Assembly (NCBI GenBank): GCA_905373555.1
Contig: CAJPTP010000014.1
Coordinates: 1 to 12,742 of the forward strand
Source of the DNA: an uncultured Francisella sp.
GTDB lineage: Bacteria > Pseudomonadota > Gammaproteobacteria > Burkholderiales > Neisseriaceae
DNA: 12,742 nucleotides
Reading direction: 5' to 3'
Made by a program: the position numbers and the translations under genes. Numbering within the stretch: the stretch's first letter is position 1; each line of letters starts with the position of its first letter. Under the pieces are notes generated by a model. That model saw only the letters and a list, made by a program, of their open reading frames with translations, made no database searches and was not told where the DNA came from. Below, piece by piece: positions 7,583 to 12,742 of the stretch.

Positions 7583-8527
7583 ATGAACATATTGATCAGC
7601 AACGACGATGGCTATTTTTCGCGCGGCATGGCCGTGCTCAAAAACGTTTCGCGCCGATACGGCGCCATCCGCGCCGTGGCGCCCGATCGCGAGCGCAGCG
7701 CGGCGAGCAATTCCCTGACGCTGGATCGGCCTTTGGATATCCTGCGCAAGGATGACGAAACCTTCGCCGTGACGGGAACCCCCACCGACTGCGTGTACCT
7801 GGCCGTGAACGCCATGTCCGATTTTCGGCCGGATGTGGTGTTTTCGGGCATCAACCACGGCGCGAACCTCGGCGACGACACGCTGTACTCCGGCACCGTC
7901 GCGGCGGCGATGGAGGGCTACATGCTGGGGCTGCCCGCCGTGGCCTTCTCCATCGCGGACAAAAGCGATCTGTATTGGGATACGGCGGAGCTCGCCGCGG
8001 AAAAGTTCATCCCCTATTTTTTGGCGCTGGATCTGAAGTTTCCGATTCTGTGGAACGTCAACATTCCCAAGGCGCGGCCGGACGAGCTCAAAGGCTTTGT
8101 CTTCGCCAATCTCGGCCGGCGTCTGCGCCGAGGCAACCTCACGGTGGAGACGATCAACCCCAACGGCCGCAAAATGTGGTGGATCGGGGCGCTGTCCAAA
8201 GAGGCCGAGGCCAACAAAACCTCCGACTTTTACTTCAACTCCCAAGGTTATGTCACGGTGACGGCGCTGACGGCCGACTTCACCAATTTCAGCCAAATGG
8301 AGCAGCTGCGGGCGTCGGCGCCCGATTTCCCGGCGCTGGGCGAGGCCGCCGAAAGCCGGGGCGACGACGGCGCGAAGCGGTTCCCGGCGCCGGATCCGGC
8401 CCCGGCTTTGGCCCCCAAGGCGCCCGGCGCCGGGTCGGGCCGGCCCCGCTTGGCCCGCCCCGCCTCGAAGGCGGCGGGCAAAACGGCCGGGCGGCGGAAC
8501 AAGCCCAACGGCGTTGGGGGAAAATAA
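7583..8527 (+). CDS. surE: 5'/3'-nucleotidase SurE
   Basis: SurE proteins are metal-dependent phosphatases that dephosphorylate nucleoside monophosphates and are linked to stationary-phase survival. The N-terminus ILISNDDGYFSRG is diagnostic. The active-site residues fall at the positions known from the Thermotoga enzyme: D8, D9, S39 (in ERSAAS) and N95 (in SGINHGANLGDDT). The start at 7583 gives the family N-terminus and has GAGG 5 nt upstream; the frame is open further upstream but that part is not SurE-like. The protein has 314 residues, against about 250 normally. The fold ends near residue 245 and is followed by an Ala/Pro-rich tail of about 70 residues that ends very basic. Downstream come LysM/NlpD-type genes, as in the classical surE cluster, but pcm is missing. 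Confidence 0.95.
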   Translation: MNILISNDDGYFSRGMAVLKNVSRRYGAIRAVAPDRERSAASNSLTLDRPLDILRKDDETFAVTGTPTDCVYLAVNAMSDFRPDVVFSGINHGANLGDDTLYSGTVAAAMEGYMLGLPAVAFSIADKSDLYWDTAELAAEKFIPYFLALDLKFPILWNVNIPKARPDELKGFVFANLGRRLRRGNLTVETINPNGRKMWWIGALSKEAEANKTSDFYFNSQGYVTVTALTADFTNFSQMEQLRASAPDFPALGEAAESRGDDGAKRFPAPDPAPALAPKAPGAGSGRPRLARPASKAAGKTAGRRNKPNGVGGK

Positions 8528-8530
8528 ACA

Positions 8531-8550
8531 GGCTCGGGACGCTCCGAGCC
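8531..8550 (+). other. Hairpin just after surE
   Basis: GGCTCGG (8531-8537) and CCGAGCC (8544-8550) form a perfect 7-bp stem with a 6-nt loop, 3 nt after the surE stop codon. No T-run follows, so it is more likely a 3'-end stability or Rho-related element than an intrinsic terminator. Confidence 0.45.
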
Positions 8551-8563
8551 GGAAATGGTTGCG

Positions 8564-8659
8564 CCCCGGCGGGTTTGATTGGCTTCGCCGAAGCCCCGCC
8601 CGGGACCGGCCGCAAAGCGAACAAAACCCGCCGGGGGCAAGGCCCAAACGGGCGGGTTT
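8564..8659. repeat. Three copies of GGCGGGTTT in the surE-lysM gap
   Basis: GGCGGGTTT occurs at 8568-8576 and 8651-8659, and its complement AAACCCGCC at 8624-8632. The middle copy can pair with the left one, where the stem extends to 13 bp (8564-8576 with 8624-8636, enclosing a small hairpin at 8581-8595), or with the right one. The two pairings exclude each other. The right copy lies where the -35 region of the next promoter would be. Confidence 0.6.
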
Positions 8660-8668
8660 GCGCCGTTA

Positions 8669-8677
8669 TGATACAAT
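8669..8677 (+). promoter_or_regulatory. Extended -10 promoter for the LysM lipoprotein genes
   Basis: TG-A-TACAAT is a good extended -10 element (TGn plus 5 of 6 consensus bases). No clear -35 is seen, which is common for this promoter type. The predicted start near 8684 leaves a leader of about 200 nt before the first LysM gene. Confidence 0.55.
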
Positions 8678-8683
8678 TCGGCC

Positions 8684-8886
8684 AATCGGCGGGGGGCCAA
8701 GCGCGGGCCAACGGCTTTGCGGGCCGAGGTTTGCCCGTCGTTCGATCGTTTTCGCCTTGCCCTGCGGGATGGGTCGACAAGGCGCCGCCCGCTTGCGCGG
8801 GCGATGACGATCGGCTTTCGATTGCAAGCGCCGCGAGGCGTGCGCGGCCGGGCGAATTCGCCTGCCGCTGACACAGAGAGACACAA
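8684..8886 (+). other. Long untranslated leader of the lysM-nlpD unit
   Basis: No convincing gene is seen in these 203 nt. They contain a perfect 7-bp hairpin with a 4-nt loop (CGCCCGC 8786-8792, GCGGGCG 8797-8803). A 12-codon frame (ATG 8769 to TGA 8807) runs across that hairpin, but it has no clear ribosome binding site and I do not call it as a gene. A role in translation control is possible but unproven. Confidence 0.35.
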
Positions 8887-9501
8887 ATGCAAACATTGTT
8901 CGCAAAAAGACTGGCGTTCGCCGCTTTGGCGTCGGCTGCGCTCTCCTCGTGCGGCCTGTTCTCGTCGGGCTCGGGGAATGTTCCTGCGGCCGATCCCGCG
9001 ATGGGCGATGCGTATTACGGCGCGCAGCAGTACGACCCCAACACCCAAGGCTACGGCGCCTACGACCAGTACGGTCAGCCCGTTCAAGGTGGCCAGCAGG
9101 CATACCCCGGGTATCCGGCCCAAGGCCAGGCGGGAGCCAATCCCTACGGCGACCCCAACGCTTACGCCCAACCCGGGGCGGCCGCGCCGCAGGGCTATGG
9201 GCAGTATCAGCAGCCTTATGGTCAGCAGCAGCCCTACGGACAGCAGCCGGGTTACGGTCAGGCCAACCCCTATGGGCAGCCGGCTTATGACCCCAACTCC
9301 TATCAGCCTCAGCCTTACGCCCCCGCCGCCGGGCAGAGCGGCGGCCCCGCCGCGTCGGGCTCCGACTCCTATGTGGTCAAGCGCGGCGACACGTTGAGCT
9401 CGATTTCCAAGAGGATGGGCGTGCCCATCGGCGATTTGCGTCGCCTCAACGGCATATCGGGCGACAGAATCAACGCCGGGCAGAAGCTGAGACTTAGGTG
9501 A
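8887..9501 (+). CDS. LysM-domain lipoprotein, NlpD-like paralogue without LytM domain
   Basis: A 204-residue lipoprotein. The signal peptide has K7-R8, a hydrophobic core and the lipobox L19-S20-S21-C22. The residue after Cys is Gly, not Asp, so outer-membrane sorting is expected. Residues 35-155 are rich in Tyr, Gln, Gly and Pro with repeated PYGQ-type units. The C-terminal LysM domain (162-204: YVVKRGDTL, then a NAGQKL-type ending) should bind peptidoglycan. No catalytic domain follows, so it could be an anchor or a partner of the next protein. It shares lipobox, linker type and LysM with nlpD 78 nt downstream and looks like a shortened tandem duplicate. The start has AGAGAG 6 nt upstream and fits the signal peptide. 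Confidence 0.88.
   Translation: MQTLFAKRLAFAALASAALSSCGLFSSGSGNVPAADPAMGDAYYGAQQYDPNTQGYGAYDQYGQPVQGGQQAYPGYPAQGQAGANPYGDPNAYAQPGAAAPQGYGQYQQPYGQQQPYGQQPGYGQANPYGQPAYDPNSYQPQPYAPAAGQSGGPAASGSDSYVVKRGDTLSSISKRMGVPIGDLRRLNGISGDRINAGQKLRLR
9196..9320 (+). repeat. Imperfect PYGQ-coding repeats in the LysM lipoprotein linker
   Basis: This stretch encodes repeated Pro-Tyr-Gly-Gln and Gln-Gln-Pro units (residues about 104-145) with related codons such as tatggtcag and tacggacag. Composition resembles prion-like or cell-wall-spanning linkers. Repeat length could vary between strains. Confidence 0.6.
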
Positions 9502-9526
9502 TCGGATTGGGTTTCGGCCCTTTTCG

Positions 9527-9548
9527 GCGCCCCGTGTGATCGGGGCGC
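9527..9548 (+). other. Hairpin between the two LysM genes
   Basis: GCGCCCCG (9527-9534) and CGGGGCGC (9541-9548) form a perfect 8-bp stem with a 6-nt loop in the 78-nt spacer. There is no T-run after it. It may set the ratio of the two messages by protecting or processing RNA ends, rather than stop transcription. Confidence 0.45.
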
Positions 9549-9579
9549 TCGGCTCTGCGCTTCGGAGGCCCAGGACAGC

Positions 9580-10524
9580 ATGAACAACGGGATATGGATC
9601 AAATCGGCGCTGATCTTGGCGGCGGCCGCGTCGCTGAGCTCTTGCGCCTATGTGCGCAATCTCACGGGCGGCCGGGGCGCCCAGCCCAATTACGGCCAGC
9701 AATACGCCCCGGGGCCCTACGCGGGCGGCAACTATCAGCAAGGGGGATACCCGGTCGGGTATCCGTCGGCGGATCCCAACGCCCAAGCGGGCGGCGCCTA
9801 CGGGCAAGGCTACGACCCGTACGCCGCAGGCCAAGCGGCTCCCGGGGCTTACGATCCCAACCGCGCGTACGATCCCAACCAAACTTACGCCCCCGCCGCG
9901 AACTTTGCGCCCGGCGCGCCTGCGGCGCCCGCCTTGGGCGGGGTGTATGAGGTGCGCGCGGGCGATACGGTTTACAGCATCGCCCGGCAATTTGGGGTGA
10001 GCCAAAACGACATCGCCAGGTGGAATAACTTGCCGTCGCTCGACCGCATCTCCATCGGCCAAAGGCTGATCGTTTCGGGCGCAGGCGCGGGCGCGGCCCC
10101 CAAAGAGCGCGTCGCCAACGACGTTCAGCCCGCCGCGCGCACGGGTTCGCGCACGGTGGATGGCGTGACTTGGTCTTGGCCCGTGTCGGGCCGGGCGTCC
10201 GGGGTCAATGGCGGCTACGACATCGCGGGAACCCGGGGCGAGCATATTTACGCCGCCGCGGACGGCGTCGTGGAGTGGGCGGACGGAAACTCGGGCAAGC
10301 CCGGGGTCGAGAGCTTGGGCCGATCGGTCATGGTTCAAAGCGGACCGACCTATCTCGCGGTTTATTCGCGCCTGCAAAGCGTGAGCGTCAAGCACGGGCA
10401 GAAAATCAAAAGAGGGCAGGTGGTCGGCCGCATGGGCGGCCGCGACGGAAAGCCGCTTCTGCACTTTCAAATCCGCAAAAACGGCCAAAAGTCTCCGCCC
10501 GGAAATTATCTCCCGCGGCCTTGA
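9580..10524 (+). CDS. nlpD: NlpD-like murein hydrolase activator lipoprotein (LysM plus degenerate LytM)
   Basis: NlpD is an envelope lipoprotein that activates a cell-wall amidase (AmiC in E. coli) during cell division. The 314-residue protein has a signal peptide with lipobox L19-S20-S21-C22, a Tyr/Gly/Ala/Pro-rich linker (30-120), a LysM domain (122-166) for peptidoglycan binding and an M23/LytM fold (about 200-314). The zinc site is incomplete: D214 (GYDIAG) and H295 (LHFQIR) remain, but the expected His at 210, 264 and 293 are Asn, Arg and Leu. This loss is as in E. coli NlpD and argues for an activator without its own hydrolase activity. The ending NYLPRP resembles the YLPQR of NlpD. 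Ribosome binding candidates are AGGA 4 nt and GGAGG 11 nt upstream. It follows a shorter LysM lipoprotein, and no rpoS follows it. Confidence 0.9.
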   Translation: MNNGIWIKSALILAAAASLSSCAYVRNLTGGRGAQPNYGQQYAPGPYAGGNYQQGGYPVGYPSADPNAQAGGAYGQGYDPYAAGQAAPGAYDPNRAYDPNQTYAPAANFAPGAPAAPALGGVYEVRAGDTVYSIARQFGVSQNDIARWNNLPSLDRISIGQRLIVSGAGAGAAPKERVANDVQPAARTGSRTVDGVTWSWPVSGRASGVNGGYDIAGTRGEHIYAAADGVVEWADGNSGKPGVESLGRSVMVQSGPTYLAVYSRLQSVSVKHGQKIKRGQVVGRMGGRDGKPLLHFQIRKNGQKSPPGNYLPRP

Positions 10525-10556
10525 CGGCGGCGCCGCCCGGTTGGGCGAATCGCCTC

Positions 10557-10595
10557 CCAAAGAAAAAGCCCCGTTTTTCGGGGCTTTTTCTTTGG
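10557..10595. terminator. Bidirectional terminator at the end of the surE-lysM-nlpD region
   Basis: A perfect 17-bp inverted repeat (arms 10557-10573 and 10579-10595) with a loop of five T. GCCCCG/CGGGGC lies inside and A-rich/T-rich flanks outside, so a U-run follows the GC stem in both directions. It serves nlpD on + and the membrane protein gene ending at 10686 on -. The remaining 10596-10685 spacer holds nothing else that I can see. Confidence 0.9.
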
Positions 10596-10685
10596 TCCTG
10601 TTTCTTCCTCCGTAAGCCGTCCCGGCCGGCTTCCCGCAGCGCTTTCTTTGCCGTTTCCGAGCGGGCGCGCCCAAGGTCGCGCCGC

Positions 10686-11642
10686 TTAGCCTCGGTCTCG
10701 CTTGGATTGGGCTTCGGCCAAGCGAATCAACAGCGAAAAGCAGGCGCTGAGCGCCATGAGCAAGGCCGAGACGGCGATCGCCGCCGCGGCCGCGGAGCCG
10801 CGTTTGCCCGTTTCGATCAATTTTTGCGCGAAATAGGCGCTCAAGCCCGCGCCAAACGAGGCGGCGGCGCCGCAAATGACGGCGTCGCGCGCGGAAACGA
10901 GTCCCGCGAAGGCCATGGCGAAGGCGGCCGCGAATCCGAACGCCGAACACACCAAGATGTGGAAGGGCGCGGCGCCCGGGCGGCCGAAGGCTTTGGCGAA
11001 GGCCCACATGCCCGCCGTCGCTCCGCCTGCGGCGAAGACGGACAGAGCCAGCAAAGTCGCCGCGCGTTGGTCAAGGAAGGCAAGCAGCGCGCAAGCGGCC
11101 GCCCCCGCGATCAGCGAGCAAAGGATCATCGCGCCGACGTCGTCTCTCGTGTCTTGGGCTGCGCTGAATCCCGCCAAAAAAAGGTAGGACAGACCGATCG
11201 AGCCCAAACCGCCCGCGGCGAAAAGATACCCTTGGGCGTCTTGGCTCCCCCCGCCCAAAAGAGGCAGCGCTGCGGCCATCAGCTCCATGCCCGCCCCGAA
11301 AACAACAAGCGTGAGCGCCATGAGCGCAAAAGCCGCGAGGACGGCTTGGGAGGGATCCGAAGCCGCGAGGCTCGGGCGGCCTGCATTGGGTTCGCCCGAC
11401 GCCGTCGGGGCGCAGGCGGCGGCGCCGCCCGGTTCGCCTTGCGCCGCAGGGTCGCGAACCGCGAAGTTTTGCCGAGGGCGCCACGCCCCGCCCAGGATCG
11501 GCGTCGCCGCGCCCGGGCGTTTGCGGGCAGAGCGCCATTTGTAGGCGGAGCCGTCTGATCCAAGGGCTCCGTCGGGGGCGGCGGCGGGGCTGTTTGATTT
11601 GCCTGATGGTTTCGCCGAATGGGGCGCTTGGGGGGTGTTCAT
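10686..11642 (-). CDS. Seven-helix membrane protein with disordered N-terminal tail, paralogue of the divergent gene
   Basis: I do not recognise the family. The protein has 318 residues: a Pro/Ala/Ser/Gly-rich, basic tail of about 100 residues, then about seven hydrophobic helices to the C-terminus, with a short charged end. It aligns through the whole membrane part with the divergent + strand protein. Shared features include LMA...GMEL in helix 1, AQD after helix 2, PGxAPxHxLxC at 222-232 (H228, C232) and QKLIE at 273-277 before the last helix. Two close ATGs are possible. The one at 11642 has AAGG 7 nt upstream, whereas the one at 11648 has the same AAGG only 1 nt away, so 11642 is preferred. 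The gene converges on nlpD and shares its terminator. An integral inner-membrane role is all that can be said. Confidence 0.85.
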   Translation of the reverse strand: MNTPQAPHSAKPSGKSNSPAAAPDGALGSDGSAYKWRSARKRPGAATPILGGAWRPRQNFAVRDPAAQGEPGGAAACAPTASGEPNAGRPSLAASDPSQAVLAAFALMALTLVVFGAGMELMAAALPLLGGGSQDAQGYLFAAGGLGSIGLSYLFLAGFSAAQDTRDDVGAMILCSLIAGAAACALLAFLDQRAATLLALSVFAAGGATAGMWAFAKAFGRPGAAPFHILVCSAFGFAAAFAMAFAGLVSARDAVICGAAASFGAGLSAYFAQKLIETGKRGSAAAAAIAVSALLMALSACFSLLIRLAEAQSKRDRG

Positions 11643-11649
11643 TGGCATG

Positions 11650-11653
11650 CCTT
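11650..11653 (-). promoter_or_regulatory. Ribosome binding site deciding the start of the - strand membrane protein
   Basis: AAGG on the - strand is 7 nt from the ATG at 11642 but only 1 nt from the ATG at 11648. The first distance is normal and the second is too short, so the protein should start at 11642. Confidence 0.55.
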
Positions 11654-11750
11654 GAGTTCTCGATGCGCGGTTTTGCCGGGCGGCGGGGCAAGCAAGCCGC
11701 CGAGCGCGCTCGGGCCGCTTCGGGCAAGGCGGCGCGCCGGGCGGCTTTGA

Positions 11751-12083
11751 CGCAGCCGATTTGGGATCGATGAGAGAAATATCGAGCGTTGGGGCGGGGC
11801 GCCGTTTGGAGCCGACGCGGGATCAAAGCCGGGTTGGGCGGCCGCCGCTTTCGGCGGATCAAGGGGGGCGGGGCCATCCGGGCATGGCGCGGCCCCAACC
11901 GGCTTTGGGTCGGCCGACCCGGCGTTCGGCGCCCAAGACAGAGAGGCGGAAAGCTTCGTCGACGCCGCAGCGGCTCCGCCCGGATTTCGCGCCCAAGGTT
12001 TCAAAAGGGCCCGCGAAGTCAAACCGGCGATCTACCCAACAGAGGAACAAAAGTCCCGCGCCGTTGTTTACTCGCATGGCCTG
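11751..12083 (+). other. In-frame, coding-like region upstream of the + strand membrane protein, without a start codon
   Basis: The reading frame of the downstream gene is open from 11751 (stop TGA 11748-11750) for 111 codons, but has no ATG, GTG or TTG before 12084. The translation is Gly/Ala/Pro-rich and ends with a plausible sequence leading into helix 1 (YPTEEQKSRAVVYSHGLMA). Its length matches the N-terminal tail of the - strand paralogue. An ATG at 11770 sits in the neighbouring frame, and a run of six G (11863-11868) lies between. One missing base there would join that ATG to this frame. The 11643-11750 part is the divergent promoter region; I see no convincing promoter in it, only a TTGACG at 11747-11752 without a matching -10. 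Confidence 0.5.
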
Positions 12084-12742
12084 ATGGCGGTCTCGACGCT
12101 CGCCATGGCTTTGGGGATGGAGATCGCGATCGAGGCGGAGCCTTGGTACTCGCAGTTGAAAAACGGCGGCGGATCGATGGTTTTGAGCCTCTCCGCCCTG
12201 TGCGCGGTTGGGATCGCCCTGTTGTTTTGGAAAGTGTTCGAAAACGCCCAAGACTCGTCCTTTTCGGCCTTGTTCATGGTCTTGGGCGCGCTCGTGGGCG
12301 GGACGCTGGCCACCCCGGTTTTTTACCGCTGGCAGCCCGTTTACACGGAGCTGGCGAGCGTCGCCGTCTTTTTGATGGGCGCCGCCGCGCTGACGGCGTG
12401 GGCGCTGGCCAAGCTTGTCGGCTACCCGGGCTATGCGCCCATTCATTTTTTGATTTGTCTGGTCGGGGCGCTGGCCGCCGCGGCCGCCTTGGCGGGAATG
12501 GGTTTCGCGCCCGCGGGTCAGGCGCCGGTCTGCGGTTTCGGGGCCGCGCTTTGCTCAACCATGGGGCTGTGGGGCGCGCAAAAACTGATCGAAAACAACG
12601 ACCGCAGCGCCACCGCCGCGTCGGGAATCATCGTCGCGGCCTTGCTGGCTGCGGCGGGCGCATTCATCGCGCTCGTGATCGCCCTGTTTGCGCTTTTCAT
12701 CATATACGGCGGGCGAGACGAGTACGACTACGACTACGACGA
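12084..12742 (+). CDS. Seven-helix membrane protein, paralogue of the divergent gene (3' partial, start uncertain)
   Basis: I do not recognise the family. About 219 codons are seen and the frame is still open at the window edge. Seven hydrophobic segments can be counted, and the sequence aligns with the divergent - strand protein in the same order: GMEI in helix 1, AQD after helix 2, PGYAPIHFLIC (H121) before helix 5, and AQKLIE before helix 7. After the last helix comes an acidic Tyr-Asp tail (DEYDYDYD) that the paralogue lacks. The ATG at 12084 is the first standard start in this frame but has no ribosome binding site and would cut into helix 1. The true protein probably begins about 105 codons earlier, through a frameshift or base error in the sequence, or with an unusual start. 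Confidence 0.75.
   Translation, partial: MAVSTLAMALGMEIAIEAEPWYSQLKNGGGSMVLSLSALCAVGIALLFWKVFENAQDSSFSALFMVLGALVGGTLATPVFYRWQPVYTELASVAVFLMGAAALTAWALAKLVGYPGYAPIHFLICLVGALAAAAALAGMGFAPAGQAPVCGFGAALCSTMGLWGAQKLIENNDRSATAASGIIVAALLAAAGAFIALVIALFALFIIYGGRDEYDYDYD

Noticed and set aside
7291..7602. 103-codon Lys/Arg-rich frame on the - strand upstream of rnpB
   Set aside because: Its basic composition is explained by the purine-rich strand of the tract, it starts inside surE, and no ribosome binding site or family feature is seen.
9580..10524. Active M23 zinc peptidase
   Set aside because: Only one Asp and one His of the zinc site remain; the other His positions are Asn, Arg and Leu, so catalysis is not expected.
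8248..11007. Open frame of 919 codons on the - strand across surE, both LysM genes and a terminator
   Set aside because: It crosses the strong terminator at 10557-10595 and four confident features; its translation is Arg-rich low complexity.
11761..12084. 107-codon frame overlapping the + strand membrane protein by one base (TGATG)
   Set aside because: As a separate gene it is Arg/Pro-rich without features. Its ATG region is better explained as the displaced N-terminus of the membrane protein.

Overview
The window looks like chromosomal DNA of a high-GC betaproteobacterium. The evidence is a fis gene directly upstream of purH (an arrangement common in Burkholderiales), a class A RNase P RNA, and a surE gene followed by nlpD-type LysM lipoproteins. 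A Sutterellaceae-like gut member of the Burkholderiales would fit the Ala/Pro/Glu-rich proteins and the reduced surE-nlpD cluster, but that placement is inference. I see no insertion sequence, phage gene, CRISPR array or tRNA.

Left part, + strand. Positions 1-4710 hold the 3' end of a giant gene of at least 1569 codons. It encodes about 1190 residues of low-complexity, apparently disordered sequence, then one membrane helix, then a C-terminal domain of about 360 residues with beta-propeller-like features. I cannot name its family. It is followed by fis (4801-5064, nucleoid protein) and purH (5126-6712, last two steps of IMP synthesis), probably co-transcribed.

Middle. rnpB (6911-7238) lies on the - strand. 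Its promoter is recognisable, and a perfect 14-bp hairpin shared with purH ends both transcripts. Two strongly pyrimidine-biased tracts on the + strand flank the gene (6789-6838 and 7311-7430).

Right part. surE (7583-8527, survival nucleotidase) is followed by a 359-nt gap with a repeated GGCGGGTTT element and an extended -10 promoter. Next come two tandem LysM lipoproteins (8887-9501 and 9580-10524). The second has a degenerate LytM domain and is NlpD-like, so it probably activates a cell-wall amidase. In the classical order surE-pcm-nlpD-rpoS, both pcm and rpoS are missing here. A perfect 17-bp bidirectional terminator (10557-10595) closes this unit.

Right end. Two divergent genes (10686-11642 on -, and 12084 to the window end on +) encode clearly related proteins with about seven membrane helices. 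Both have a disordered N-terminal tail. The + copy has no usable start codon for its tail and may carry a frameshift at a run of six G. This head-to-head paralogous pair and the giant propeller protein are the least explained parts of the window.
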